Source: Cycas panzhihuaensis (taxonomy: Eukaryota; Cycadophyta). From it: 64,000 nucleotides of DNA. Below, piece by piece: positions 27,301 through 39,967 of the stretch. Made by a program: the position numbers and the translations under genes. Positions within the stretch are counted from its first letter, which is position 1. Every line of letters starts with the position of its first letter. The notes under the pieces are model-generated. The model was given only the letters and a program-made list of their open reading frames with translations. It did no database searches and was not told the DNA's origin. The stretch lies in the NCBI GenBank assembly GCA_023213395.1, contig CM041465.1, positions 187,867,741 through 187,931,740 of the forward strand. Direction: 5' to 3'.

Positions 27301-28115
27301 TTCTTTAGCATCTAGATATTACATGGTTAAATCCACAAGTTTGAGATGTAAGTTAAATAGTTTGGACAAACCACAATGGTGTCAAGAGTGAGATCCACTC
27401 TCATTTACTTAAGAATATAATATTCACACAATAAGAAGATGATCAGAGCATTATAGTCGCATGGATCTAGTGAGCATAAGAATTAAACAAAGGATGAGAA
27501 CAATGTAGCCATGACCAAAGGGAAGAAGAAGCAAAGATTTATAGAAAGAATTAAGCTTAGTTAAGTGAGTGCTCTATGACATAATATAGGATAACAGGAG
27601 TAGAAATGTTAAGTCCCATTTTGAGCCTTGTCATTAGAGCCTTTTCTACCCTTTCTATGAGTATTTCATCATTATTTTTGTTAAAATCTCATATTTACTA
27701 AACCAAGAAACACTTTTTGGGATTATTTTAGAAAGTTATTAGTTTGGCATATTCTATATATTCATTCTAGATATCAACTGAAATTCATGAGCAAATTGTG
27801 GAAGAAGAAATAATATTTATTTATCCTTATAATGGCCTAAGAAGGTCTATATTTTTTATCTTTTGAGGTAGTTATAATCTCCTTTCACATTATGTGACAA
27901 AAGCCCTTATAAAGATAATTATAATTTATTTCTCATTTTAGTGAGTTGGTATAATTTCTTTCCATGTATCCTTTGGTATGTGTTGAAAGAGAAATCTAAT
28001 GTTGAATATAAATTTTATAAGATCCATTTAGTTTCAATTGAAGGAAGGTGAATATTATATGTAAATGATGTTCCTTCAGTTTAAGTAAAAGAGAATTACA
28101 CTATTTAAACAAATA
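24361..28115. other. AT-rich sequence with no assigned gene
   Basis: Apart from a 55-bp tandem duplication at 25,396-25,505 and one 89-codon plus frame (26705-26974) nothing could be recognised. The frame begins MIYLERALAIRL and ends ISKNEVEIP. It is hydrophilic in its second half, has no membrane segment or known motif, and lacks obvious splice partners. It may be a fragment of a decayed transposon polyprotein or a chance frame. The 3' end abuts the 523-bp LTR element. Confidence 0.4.
25396..25505. repeat. Two-copy tandem duplication, unit about 55 bp
   Basis: The two units share AAAGAACTCCCTTC(T/C)TCCTC followed by TCAAATAAAGATT, abutting and in the same orientation. It is non-coding. Confidence 0.85.
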
Positions 28116-28120
28116 GTTAA

Positions 28121-28643
28121 TGTTAGAATATATGGTGTGATTCACATATATAATGTTTAATATTCTCCTATATAAAAGCATTGGTTAGTATCATAAAGGC
28201 ACAGTTGTTAATGGTAACCTCCTATTGGAAGGTAAAAAGGCTTTAAAATATTATTGGCTCATCATGAGGTGGATTATCCTATAAATATATACACATCTAC
28301 TTGAGAAACTTGAGAGTGGAACGGGTGTGCTTTATTATGTGATTAATAGAGTGGAGCTAGCTTCTAATCTTCTCCTATATATTTTTCTTAGTTTGAGTTT
28401 TCCATATTTATATCTAGTGTCTTATGGTGATGATTATGCATGTTGATTATGTCTGATATAATCTATATCTTGTATTATATAATGTATATATACATATCCT
28501 TATGATTTGATATCATAGTTTTATTAATGTGTCAATGTTTAACATGGCATAACAATGCGTTATTATAAATTTTGGACTTATGATTGGCTAGTTTATTTTA
28601 CAATTAGTATGAGAACATGTTTTTCTCATATCATATTTTTACA
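28121..28643 (+). repeat. 5' LTR of the 28.1-kb element
   Basis: 523 bp, TG...CA. It contains the shared block GGCTCATCATGAGGTGGATT followed by ATCCTATAAATA, the latter resembling a TATA box. Preceded by GTTAA and followed after two bases by the tRNA-iMet primer site. Confidence 0.93.
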
Positions 28644-28645
28644 TT

Positions 28646-28657
28646 TGGTATTAGAGC
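28646..28657 (+). promoter_or_regulatory. Primer-binding site of the 28.1-kb element (tRNA-iMet)
   Basis: TGGTATTAGAGC, two bases after the left LTR, matches the iMet primer complement TGGTATCAGAGC with one C-to-T change. Confidence 0.9.
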
Positions 28658-29481
28658 TAATGGTACTAAAGGTTTAAATATAGAGAACCTATTTGAGATA
28701 GGCTGTTAGCCATATTGATTTGGAGCTAGCATATATGAGTTTATAACATAAAGTTTTGTTATGAATTGGATGCACATTGAGCAAGATCACCTAACATATG
28801 TTGGTGTTATTGAGCCTAGTAGAAGTTGTGCAACTATTATGAGAGCCAATGTTAGGATGACAGAGTCAGTATGATCCAATACAAGAACCCTACTAAACAG
28901 GGTTTGATGATCCAAGGTTATGCCTATAAGATATGACTAGATTTAGGCATGTTAATAGCTACATACAAGTTGTTGAAAGCCATGTGAAGATTAGTACTGC
29001 TAGAGTTGTATGGAATGATATTTATTTATTATTTGTGGACATTTGTTTACCATGTTATATGTATAGTTTTCTTGAATATGTAAGAGGAGAACCTATTACA
29101 TGTAAAGTGTGGTTTACTTATTGTTGAAGGATGAGCTATTGCAGAAAATCAAAATGATATCCCTATCTAAATATTATTGCTAACATAGGAAGAGGTTCTA
29201 TGTTAGTCCACAAAATATGATGAAGATGAACTAGTTGTGTTTAGGTTTGCAAGAGGGGCCCTTATAATTATGCTTGAGCCTTTGTAAGATTGATCACCTC
29301 ACTAAACCTAAGGTTTAACAATAGGACAATTGATAATTAGTGATATCCCTCTTATCCAAATAGAATTTTTTATTCACTAGTTTATGGATGTTATTTTTGT
29401 AGTAGTATTTATAATTGAAAGATTTGAGGCTACTTGGAGTGGTACAGAGTTTCATCATATTGTGATAGTTATAACAGGTTA

Positions 29482-29719
29482 TGAAGTGATCCTAAATTAG
29501 ATCTACTTCTTTAAATATAAAAGAAAACTAAAATGAAAGCTAAATAAAAGCTTTTAAGATCCAAATGGTTAAAAGACCCAAAATGGATTAACTCACAAAA
29601 GATGATTTACAAATGAATAATAGTTCTCTATTTATTGGTGTCAAATTTAACCATCCTTAAAAAAATTGACTTCCTAATAATAAAACCAACTTCTAATAAA
29701 ACCAACTTGTAATATTTCA
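29482..29719 (-). repeat. 3' LTR of gypsy B (right edge approximate)
   Basis: Shares with 34,585-34,856 the blocks ACAAAAGAAAACTAAAATGAA-like, AATAATAGTTCTCTATTTAT and GTCAAATTTAACCATC. It appears shortened by about 35 bp near its right end relative to the other copy. Confidence 0.75.
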
Positions 29720-29739
29720 CTATTTGAGTTTGTGTAGGT

Positions 29740-32700
29740 GGATATCCATAATGGATTTAGGTTCCATCATGAGCCTCCTCTCCTCATCTGTCATGGGTAG
29801 TTTAGTTGTTATCCCTATGTGATATCTAACCTTTTCTTTAAGGTTAGACACATGGAAGACATTATGAATCCTACTTCCTTATGGAAAATCGAGGGTGTAA
29901 GCTACTTCTCCAACCATTCTTGAATTTTGTATGGGCCATAAAATCTTAGTGCTAGTTTGTATTTACTTTGTTATTTGAGGGAGGTTTATTTATATGGCTA
30001 TAGTTTTATATAAACCCAGTCTTCCTCCTCGAGCTGTCTTTCAATTCTCTTTTGGTATATTTGTCGTTTCATTTAATTCCTTGTGATGTTATAATTTTTC
30101 TTAAGTTCTTCTAAAATTCATTTAGATTGTATTATCAGTTTCCCTATCGTTAGGGTTTTTATTATATTATGAATATAGTCCATTAGTGTAAGAGGAAGGT
30201 AACCATATAATGCCATGAAAGGTGTTATCTTAATGGATGTATGGTAATTAGTGGATTGGTTATCTTTAACATAACAATGTAGGTGTGTTTCCAAAACTTT
30301 GTTAACTACTTTAGTTTGTCTATATATTTAGGGGTGGTATGTTGTTTTCATAGTGAGTTAGGTCCCTACCATTTTGAATAAATCCTTCCAAAAATAGCTT
30401 ATAAATTTAGGATCCCTATCGTTGACTATTTTTTTTAGGAAATTCATGTAACCTATGGATATTCTCCATGAATGTTTTAGTTATTTGAGAGGCCTTATAA
30501 GAGGATTGAATAGGAATAAAATGTGCATATTTTCTTAATCAATCAACTACTACACATAGTACATATTTTGTTCCTGATTTTGGAAGGCCACTTATAAAGT
30601 CCATAGAAATTTCTTCCTATTTTTGCTTAGATCTATTTAGGGGTTATAATATTCTTGAAGGTTATACTGATTTTACATTTTATCTCTAGCCAGTCTCATA
30701 TTTTGAAACAAACTTCTTTATGTCAACCTTCATCCCTTTCTAGTAAAATGATCTCCTTATCCTCTTATAGTTCTTGAGTTCCCAACTATATGTGAATTAT
30801 GATGCTCTTTCAGGATTACCTCTTTAAATTGTGATTTTTGAGGTAAATATATTATATTCTTATAAAGAAAGGTATTACCCCTTTTTGTCTAAGAAGTCTC
30901 TTCTAGTTCTTTAGGACTTTTATTTGTGATGGCCTTCACTTCTTTATCTTATAAGTGTCCTTGGTGTAATTCCTCAACCCATGTAGACTCAATTGTTATG
31001 ATGGTAGAGTATTTAACATCTTCAAATTTCCTTGATAATGCATCTATGATAATATTCTCTTTTCCTTTATTATATAAGATTTCAGAGTCATAGTCTTGGA
31101 TCTTACTAACCAATTTTTGCTACTCCTCAAATAAGTTTTTTTGTGTCTAGAAGTACTTTAGGCTATGGTGGTCTATCCAAATAATAAATTTTGTTCCTAA
31201 TAACTATTGTCTCCATTTTGCTAAGCCATGTAGAATGGCTAATATCTCCTTATTATATGAGCTCTTGGCTCTTTCTTGTAGATTTAGTTTTCAGCTCTTA
31301 TATACAATAAGGTGGCCATTTTGTAATAGAGTGGTGCTTACTTCTATGCATGATGCATCGTATTCCACTATAAATGGTTGGGAGAAATTAGGCATGGCTA
31401 ATACTAGTGTAGTAACACTAACCTCTTTTAATTTCTCAAAACTTAAATTAACATTCTTATCCTAATTAAAGTTATCCTTCTTAGCAAGGTTAGTAAGGGG
31501 TCTAGTTATATTAGCATATCCTTTAATGAACTTTCGATAGTATCTTATGATTCATAGAAATCCCCTAAGTTTTGACATATTTTTTGGTATGGGCTAATTA
31601 AGAATGGCCTACATTTTTATAGGATCAATTTTAATTCCATCTTCTAAAATGATATTTCTGAGATATTCAAGGGTCCTCCTTCCAAAATAGTACTTTAATT
31701 TGTTCGTGAAAATTTTATTATCTTGAAGGACTTGACATATTTATTGGATGTGTCCTAAATGTTCCTACTAGGTCTTACTATAAATAAGAATATCATCAAA
31801 GAAGACGATAATAAACCTTCTTAGAAAAGGCATAAGTACATGGTTCATGTTTACTTGGAATATTGTTGGGATATTAGTTAACCTAAATAGCATTACCTTA
31901 AACTCATATAGTCTTTGGTATATTCAGAAAGTTATTTTCTTTGTCTCTTGAGGTCAAATAGGTGTTTGATAGTGTCTAAAATGTAAATCAATTTTAGAAA
32001 AATATCTAGCTCTATGTAGCTCATATATAATATTAACCATGTGTGGAATGGGGTATTTATTCTTTAGTGTTATCCTATTTAGGGCTTTATAATCAACGTA
32101 CATTCAAAAGGACCCATCCTTTTTCCTACTTAAAATAATAGGTACTATGTAAGAGCTCTTACTTGGTATTATGGTACTCGAATTTAATAAAGCTTATGTG
32201 AGTTTCTCTATTTCTGTATTTTGCTTATGCATGTAATGATATGAATGAATGTTAGTAGACCCCCTCCTTGGTTCTAACTCAATAATATACTCCATATTTT
32301 AGCTTAATGGTGGAGTTCTTAGTAACTCTTCGAAGACATCATGGTAGTAGTTTATGAGCTTATTTATTTCCTTATCTTACTCTAGTGTTAGTTAGCTCTT
32401 AAGGGTCTTTACTTGCATGGAGTATAACATTGTAATGAACTTAGCATACCCTTTACGAAGTGTTTTCCCCATCCTTTCTATAGATATGACTTTTGATTTT
32501 GTAGTATTAATACCATTTAATTGGTATTTCTTCCCCTTCTAATTAAACCTGATGAAATTTTCATTTTGGTTTAAAGTATAAGTCCCTAACCTCCATAATT
32601 ATTCAACTCTTAATACTATATCAAAACCCCTTGATGTCAAAGGTATAGTACTCTATAGAAAATTCATAATTTCATATATGTAGTTATTAATGTTTGACTT

Positions 32701-34400
32701 CATTGTAGCATGTTAACACTTGGTTTCCTAGAAGTGATATTTTGAACTCCTTTTTCTCCATACGTATCCCTAACCTTCTATATATCAATGAAATTGTGGG
32801 TATTACCTAGATTAACAAGGATAATTACTTTCTCCTTTCTAAGGTATCTACAAAGTTTGATGATATTAGATGGTGTTATCCCTAACATGGTTTATAAGGA
32901 GACTATGGATTGGCCATCATCCAACTCCTCTTATTGGTTTATTTCTTCCTCCCCTTACTCTTTCTCTAGTCTTTGTTGTTGCTCTATTTCTTCATCTTCA
33001 ATATCCACTTCAACACTCTATAGTTCCATATCGGCATATTTATGTCCCTTGACCTAAGGTCTCTTACAATTATGACATATGCCAAGTATTATTTCTTTAA
33101 CTCTCTCTATCTCATTAGCCCTTTATGTTACTCATGTTAGCTCATATGTATTGTAGCTACTATTTTGACATTTTTAGAATCCTTAGTTACTTGATCCTGC
33201 TAACTTACACATTGGTTGATGGGATGCTATTTAGAATCCCTTCCAAGTATTTTAGAGATACGATTTGATTTATCTTGTCATTATGATAACTGAGCTCAAG
33301 GTACTTGGGGTGAAATGATGAACACCTTTACCAATCTCGAGTCACAGATTACTAATGTAATATAAGAGTGCTTCCTTGGAAGTAATTCCAGCCTTTAAGT
33401 GGAGCTTTTCAAACTCATCTATATACTCTTTGATAAATCATCCATTTAAAAAATAATGTGCTAATTAGATAAGATAAGTATCAATTTAATTATCTTTTAT
33501 TTATATGTTTAAAATTATTACTTTTTCCTTCCCTTTTTTATAGTGTAACCCTTGTGTATATAGGCCCTTTAAGGCAATCTATAATAAAGTTGATTTGATA
33601 TTTGGCATTACTAATATGTAATGTATTAATGGCATTTTTATTTTTACTAGCCATTCATCCCCTTCAATTTCACTATCATATGAGTAAGTTGGTATTTGAG
33701 CATTATAATGAAAAATTAGTTGTTGAAAGTCATCATTTCTTCTATGATCCCTTCGATTATTATAACATCTTTTATTTTCCTTTTGATTCTCTTCATTCTT
33801 ACTGTTATTGTTAGGATACCCTAAATTGCCATCCCATTAGAGGCCTTTGAAAGTGGTTCTCATTTCTATCATCTTGGTTAGTCTAGTTATCTCAATGTTG
33901 AACTTTTTTTTATGATGGTCTAATTTTTGATGTATTATTTCTATGTTCCTATGGGTTTCCAGCTTAAAGGATTGAAAGTCTAAGTCCATTCTTTTTGGGT
34001 ATTTAACTATCTTAAATTTTTTGGTATCTTGAGCAAAGCTCCATAGTTCTTCTACTTCTTATATATTTTTCGCCTCGTTTATAACTTAGAATATGGACTC
34101 TTAAATTAGAATTCTAATGCTTTAGATGAAATCAAAGTCAAATCCTTGTAGAGGAAGTTATGGCCTTTTTAAGTTGGTTGTGATTATACTCTTGGGGGCT
34201 ATGATAATACCTCTTACTAAAATATATAGAACTTTTTCTTTTGATATCCAATGGATTTGATAACCACTTGTAATGGAAAGTAGACATTAAGGCATACATA
34301 TTCAAAAAACCTTTGAGGTTAATTGGACACTTGTAGCCAAAGTTATGGTTGTTTAAAGTCATAGTAATAGATTTTAAGTTCTAAAGATAATGACGGATAG
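29740..34400 (-). pseudogene. Broken gypsy B gag-pol polyprotein
   Basis: Minus-strand domains in order. Gag lies from about 34.4 kb; a zinc-knuckle remnant GICHNCKRP is at about 33,080. The protease motif VNLGNTHNFI at about 32,820-32,785 stands for the typical VDSGSTHNFI. Reverse transcriptase at about 32.15-31.75 kb has YKALNRITLKNKYPIP and the catalytic [10 protein letters not shown]. RNase H and integrase follow to about 30.3 kb. The C-terminal block near 29,950-29,830 reads RFYGPYKIQEWLEK, then IMSSMCLTLKKRL, matching the plant gypsy FxGPYxI...HNVFHVSxLKK block. No chromodomain was seen. Stops and frameshifts are dense, so it is inactive. Confidence 0.85.
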
Positions 34401-34570
34401 TAGCCTAAAGCTAAATCCCCTACAATTCTCGCAATTTCACTCTAAAACCTACGATATAACCACTCACAATTTATAGAACAAGCCTAAGTAACTCAACTTT
34501 GTGATTATTTTTCTAAAATTCTTCTATTTATAGTCCCCAAAATGTAAATCCTTGGTGCACCAAAATTGAG

Positions 34571-34582
34571 ACTTTGATACCA
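34571..34582 (-). promoter_or_regulatory. Primer-binding site of gypsy B (tRNA-iMet)
   Basis: Minus-strand TGGTATCAAAGT, two bases from the right LTR, close to the iMet complement TGGTATCAGAGC. Confidence 0.82.
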
Positions 34583-34584
34583 CT

Positions 34585-34856
34585 TGAAGTGATCCTAAAT
34601 TGGATCCTCTTCTTCAAACACAAAAGAAAACTAAAATGAAAGTTGAATATAAGCTCTTAAGAGCCAAATGGATAAAAGACCCCAAATGGATTAATTTGTA
34701 AAAGACGATTTATAGGTAAATAATAGTTCTCTATTTATACGTGTCAAATTTAACCATCTTTAAAAACACTAACTTCTTAATAATAAAATCAACTTTTAAT
34801 AAGATACATATACCTTAATAATACTTGAGACTAACTTCTAATAAATAATTTTATCA
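34585..34856 (-). repeat. 5' LTR of gypsy B (right edge approximate)
   Basis: Pairs with 29,482-29,719. The left edge is set by the TG start and the primer-binding site; the right edge is taken at a TCA shared by both copies. Confidence 0.72.
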
Positions 34857-37144
34857 ATTCCCATTATTGCCTTGGGTCACAATAAGTTGATATAGTGAGC
34901 CAATACTTAGTAATGTGAAATAGGAAGTTTACCTGCAAGGTGAGACGTAGCTTTGTGATATCATTTATATGTTTGATAACAAGATTAGGTATGTTGGCAA
35001 AGATAGCTACTATTATGATGTTTTTTTATGCAAATAAGAGGACGAATATAAGGCTGGGTGCATGTAAGAGATATGAAAGTTATCATATGGCACTTGATGA
35101 AGGTATGGCAGCTATCGTTTAATCTCATGAAGAATGAAATGAGGAACATTAATAACATAATGTGATTTACGTTATAGATATAAACCCATATTTTTATTAG
35201 TCAATTGATGTATTTTTCACATACATGTTTATCTTGACTGATGATTGATGTAAGCATATATGAGAGCATAATGTTTATATATTATTTTGAGGTTATAACA
35301 GGGTGTAAATCATGATGTTTCATGATGATTTTTGAGCTTGTTTGTGAAGCTATTTAGAGAAATAGAAAGCAATGGTGAAATCCATTTGAGGAAACATACC
35401 CCATTTTGTGTATATACCAAGTTATCATTTTGGTCTGTTTTAAGACTATTTCATCCCATTTCCAACCCATTTGTGATCAATTTAGTATATTTAAACTTTG
35501 TTTGAGCTTTAGTCCTCATCATTTTGCCATGTTGCATGTTGTACCACCATGTAAATAAGACATTATTATGTTTTTAGCTTGTTGTTATGATTAATAGTGA
35601 ACTGCCACTGTGGAGTCATGCTTGTTAAGACAACAGAGAGCTTATTTGGTTATTGTTTCCCTTTGTTTGATACCATTTTAGGGAAAAAAACTATAAGGAG
35701 AAGATCTAATTGTATGAAGCATAACATACCAACCACCTATGTGAAGACCATGGAGGTGTTGCCTGTCTTAATTTGAGATGAAATGTGCATGGGTTGAAAC
35801 TGCCCATATGATGAATAAACCGCACTATAAATCAATTGTGGAAAGGGAAGAGATGAGATCTCTATCCATAGATGATGGTTGCCTAACTATGTAGAGATGA
35901 GATCATCATGCTCTACCACTGAGTAAAACCTTGCAAAAAGATAGGTACCATGGAAGAGGATATAATTGTTTACATAAAAGGAAGATTGCTAATAGAGAAG
36001 GGATGATTATCCATTGACGTTTGTGCTCAACTGAGAAAAGAATAGAATATGGAAGGATAACCATCCATAAGGAGGAGCCATCTTAGATTGTACAGTATGC
36101 ATTTATACCCAAACTAGCATTCATGGAGGAGAAGAGCTATGATAAAAGTCTTAATTGTTTGAATGGTCACCAAGGAATGCACAATCCACAACTAAGATGA
36201 GATACCCACGTGGCATGCCCACCGTTTATGGAATAAAGACAACCTACAGAGAATGATGAAAACCTATGTAGGATGATGCTCACTATCCATGAGAAGCTAA
36301 ATGAATGATTGTCAAAGGAAAACTAGTGTTTTTTATTAATATTTGATCAATGCAAGTGATGCACAGTTGTTGTTCATGTGTAAGGAGAGATTAGATTATT
36401 GACTTTAATTAAAAAAAAAATTGCAAAGGTTTCATTTGATTTAATTTATTTTGATAAAGGTTTAGAGTCCATAAAGCCCTCCCAAGATGGCAGTAGAAGG
36501 TCATATGGGATAAGCGATATGATCAAGAGCTCTAGTAAATTAGGTTAAATGATTTTATTGAGGAGCGCTCAATTTTTGTATGACACATTATCATTGTTTC
36601 AACCATATCGTTTGTAGGGATATCTAATTAAGGTGCCATCAGTTACATTGGAAAGGGCACTTTGAGATAGTTGAAACTAGTGGTTGTAAAGCATGTTTTA
36701 AAATTTGCATGATACATATTTTAGTCGGTAAACTTTATTAAAGTGATTTTGATAGGTCAAAAATTACAAAGTTTGAGAATTGGTTTGGCATGTTTAATGG
36801 TTTTAAAGGCTCATGAATGCATATAATAATGCAAATGACTACTTGTTGGCAAATGAAAATAAGTTTTCATTAGAATTATATATATTAAAGCTCATTAATA
36901 ATGGTTTGAAGCTTAATTTTAATGTGGTTTAAGAGGGATGTTAGAAACTCCCCTTGATATACATGAGATTTGATATAGTGATATGAAGCACCAGTCAAAT
37001 GGCATTTTGTTTTGCACACCTAGTTTATTTACCACCTAAATGATGTTAAGGGCCCTAGTTATTTGATAGCACATGCCTTAAGTATTGGATTTATTTCACT
37101 TGATATGAAATATTGTAGTTTCATATGTTTAAGCAACAAGTATG

Positions 37145-37290
37145 TGTAGAATCATCGATAGAGAGGTGATATATATGTCAGTATAGAATCATTGATAGAG
37201 AGGCAATACTTGGAGACCACACACATGTTTATATAGAATCATTGATAGAGGTAATGCTTATATGAATGTAGAATCATTCACACAAAGGCA
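37145..37290 (+). repeat. Short imperfect tandem repeat inside the 28.1-kb element
   Basis: Four spaced copies of GTAGAATCAT or ATAGAATCAT, three followed by (C/T)GATAGAG, alternating with (G/A)GGCAAT/GGTAAT-type motifs at roughly 35-60 bp intervals. It is non-coding and part of the element interior near the 3' end. Confidence 0.65.
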
Positions 37291-37813
37291 GTACATACTT
37301 GACCAAGTGGAAGTATTGGTTATTTGTAGGTGCAGGATATGCAGATGTTCAAACTTGTCAGCTTGTCACATGGTTATGCTCAAAAAACCATTCTTGCATA
37401 TTTGTTCTGTGGTATAATGGATGTGGTTGATGGTCTTCCAACTAGGTTTATCTCCTAGGGGTGCAGGAGAACCAAAAGCAGGAAAAATAAGAGTAGGATA
37501 AAACTACATGTGTTAATATACCATTTACAAAGAAGGCCATTCTAGAGAATTGGCCAGTACATTGGCTTGCATTCAATCTTGAAGTAGTTTATAATATGAT
37601 TAAGGATAAGACTTCATATGGTATGACATTTTAGAGTCATGATTATAGGTGATTGATTAGTTTCATGATAAGTTGATGCTTTATATTGACAGGTCACATT
37701 TACATGATACAAATATGATTTTTTAGCTTATAGGTGATGTAGGTTCCAACATAGATGCAAAGTCAGGACTTGAAGACTTACATATTATCAATATTAAACA
37801 TTAAGGGGAAGAT

Positions 37814-38336
37814 TGTTGGAATATGTGGTGTTATTTACATGTATAATGTTTAATGTTCTCCAACATAAAAGCATTGGTTAATGTAACAAAAGCACAATTG
37901 TTAATGGTAACCTCCTCTTGGAAGTAAAAAAGGATTTAGCATGTGATAGGCTCATCATGAGGTGGATTATCCTATAAATATGTACACACCCACTTGAGAA
38001 ACTCAAGAATGAAAGGAATGTGCTTTATTATATATTAAATAGAGTGAAGCTAGTTTCCAACCTTCTCCTGTGATTTTTCTCTAGTTTGGGTTTTCCACAT
38101 TTATATATGGTGTATCGTGGTAATTATTATGTATATTGATTATGTTTGATATGACTTATATCTTGTATTACATAATGTATGTGTACATATTCCTATGATT
38201 TGATATCATAGTTTTACTAATATATTAATGTTTAACATGGCATAGCAATGTGTTGTTCTAAATCCTAGACTTATGATTGGCTAGTTTGTCTTATAGTTGG
38301 TATAAGAACATGTTTTCCTTGTATCATGTTTTAACA
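37814..38336 (+). repeat. 3' LTR of the 28.1-kb element
   Basis: 523 bp, the same length as the 5' LTR. Preceded by the purine tract AAGGGGAAGA (37803-37812) and followed by GTTAA. Divergence from the 5' LTR is visible and mostly C/T and G/A. Confidence 0.93.
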
Positions 38337-38341
38337 GTTAA

Positions 38342-39873
38342 GTGGTAAAAAAAGTTAGTTTTAGGCTATAACCACTTGGTTGTTAGAATGTAACTCCTTT
38401 CTCTTATATATCATTACTTTTGATGAAATGAAGAATGATAAGCCTTTCTCTCTAGGAGATTGAATCCTAAGACATTCTATAAATAAACATTGATCTCGTA
38501 AATTAGGAAGAGGTACTATGAGAATTGTATAATGCACAACATGTGGAATAGTTATGTGTGAGATAGTTAGGATTTGATATGTACTAGGTTTTGATCTTGC
38601 ATCATATATCTTGCTTAGCTCATATGGATTAGTGATAGCAATAAGAATTTAAAGATGATATGAATGCAATTTGGTCTTAGAATGTATATTTCTCCACTTT
38701 ACCTCTAGGTTTAGTATCATTAGATTTTTGTCTCCTATCATTCATTAAGAGAACAACCTTCATTTGACATAGTAGTGTTGAATTTAAGCAGCTTAGAGAA
38801 TCGAGACTAAACACTTTCCTTTGGAAGTTAGGCCAAGAGCAAACACAATGCCTACTAGGTAATAATTATATGCATGCTCACAACCAAATGCCTGATTATA
38901 AATATTGAGCACATGAAATTGCTCACATAGTTTACATTGTTTTAACATTTAGATATATAGTCCACACTATTTTAATAATTATGAATGGATAAAATTCCTT
39001 CATTTTTCTTTTGTTGAACATCTCTAATTACGTGTATGTCAAAATGAAATGATGTGATCAATGAAGTGTATGAGTGCCAATCCCCTAAAAGTTATGCTAC
39101 ATCTATGGTGACCTGCTTATGGTTATCTTTCCATAATTACAAAAAAAAAAAAAAAAAAAAGAAAAAGAAGAAGAAACAAACTCTTTGATTACTATTTAAG
39201 AACGGATAATGTTCCCTTCACCATTTTCTCCACTTCCCCTTACAATGGTTTCCTTATATTAATCCAATCTCTCCTTTGTGGTGTCTTTGTGGAATCTGTC
39301 TTTATCCATATAAATGCCCATTAAAGCATAGCTTGGATGCATGCATGGAGACCTAACTCCAATAGAGTACTTATATGTACAACACATAAAATAGACTGAC
39401 GAGTGCTTGATTACGGCCCAAAACATTGGCCAATAGTTCACCTACCAAGTCTGAAGCACCTCCAATAGAGGGCCCATTCACTTATGACTGCTCAAGGGTT
39501 GTTACAGACCTAAGTCATGGCCGTGTAGTGAATCGGACATTATAATTTGATTCGAAGTTACCCAACAAATGGTACAGAGACCATCTAGAGGCGAACAGAT
39601 GTTAAACACGGGGTACAATACTAAATAAAGTGAGATAAAAAGAGGCAAACTCGGTATCCATTACATTACGTTGTCCTGAGCATTTAGCAGACTCCGGCGA
39701 GGAAGGGGCGTATGCTCTCTTCAGTCTTTTACGCTTTGCTCTGGATTGTTGGGCACCTCGAGGAGGAGTTATCGAGTCGCAACAGGTGTTAAATCTTCCA
39801 GTTTCGGGCGAATTCATAAACATCTGCCAAGGGAAAAAAAGTCTGTTGGTGAATTGATATTTTCGAGAAGAAA
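38342..39873. other. Intergenic region and upstream region of the AIM1-like gene
   Basis: AT-rich to about 39,400, including an A20-type run at about 39,141-39,160. From about 39,450 the composition becomes richer in G+C with CpG dinucleotides, as expected of a promoter or 5' UTR. No TATA box could be assigned with confidence. A minus-strand frame at 39602-39823 (73 codons, basic, including RAKRKRLKRAY) begins only 50 bp from the gene's start codon. It has no recognised family and may be a chance frame within the upstream region. Confidence 0.45.
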
Positions 39874-39967
39874 ATGAGTAAGGGAAGAGTAGATATGGAA
39901 GTTGGATCTGATGGGGTGGCTGTCATCACCATCAGCAATCCCCCAGTCAATTCTTTATCTGTTCCAG
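39874..39967 (+). CDS. AIM1: Coding exon 1 of AIM1/MFP-like peroxisomal multifunctional beta-oxidation protein (partial gene)
   Basis: The 31 codons end with the first base of a split codon at a CAG|GTATGT donor. The peptide contains MEVGSDGVAVITISNPPVNS, which agrees almost residue for residue with the N-terminus of plant AIM1 (MEVGNDGVAVITISNPPVNS as I recall it) and less well with MFP2. NPPVN is the conserved N-terminal signature of the enoyl-CoA hydratase domain. In plants this protein combines 2-enoyl-CoA hydratase and L-3-hydroxyacyl-CoA dehydrogenase activities in peroxisomes, acting in fatty-acid and jasmonate-precursor beta-oxidation. The ATG at 39874 is the first in frame and sits in AGAAAATGAG. 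The rest of the protein, including the dehydrogenase domain and peroxisomal C-terminus, must lie beyond 64 kb if the gene is intact. A transposon-trapped fragment of a duplicate is possible. Confidence 0.85.

Larger units (their letters stand above)
29482..34856 (-). mobile_element. Nested decayed Ty3/gypsy retrotransposon (gypsy B)
   Basis: A minus-strand element of about 5.4 kb inserted in the interior of the 28.1-kb LTR element. A direct repeat starting TGAAGTGATCCTAAATT occurs at 29,482 and 34,585 and extends for roughly 240-270 bp in each copy. The minus strand just inside the right copy reads TGGTATCAAAGT, an initiator-Met primer site, which fixes orientation. Outer LTR ends (about 29,719 and 34,856) are approximate, and the candidate flanks GGTTA and ATTCC do not match, so one edge is probably misplaced or rearranged. 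The body encodes a complete but broken gypsy pol. Confidence 0.82.
28121..38336 (+). mobile_element. LTR retrotransposon with non-coding interior (LARD-like), carrying a nested gypsy element
   Basis: A 10,216-bp plus-strand element with two LTRs of exactly 523 bp (28121-28643 and 37814-38336), TGTT(A/G)GAATAT... to ...ACA. The 5-bp target-site duplication GTTAA is perfect (28116-28120 and 38337-38341). The primer-binding site TGGTATTAGAGC is at 28646 and the polypurine tract AAGGGGAAGA ends just before the right LTR. Removing the nested gypsy insertion (about 29,482-34,856) leaves roughly 3.8 kb of interior with no gag or pol resemblance in any frame, as in large retrotransposon derivatives that depend on helper proteins. 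Extreme decay of a former coding region is the alternative. Confidence 0.9.

Noticed and set aside
29482-34861. Target-site duplication for gypsy B
   Set aside because: Candidate flanks GGTTA and ATTCC do not match; shifting the right edge gives GGTCA, which is close to GGTTA but loses the expected LTR terminus, so no duplication is claimed.
39141-39160. A20 run as the tail of a SINE or LINE
   Set aside because: No element body, internal RNA polymerase III boxes or flanking duplication could be recognised around it.
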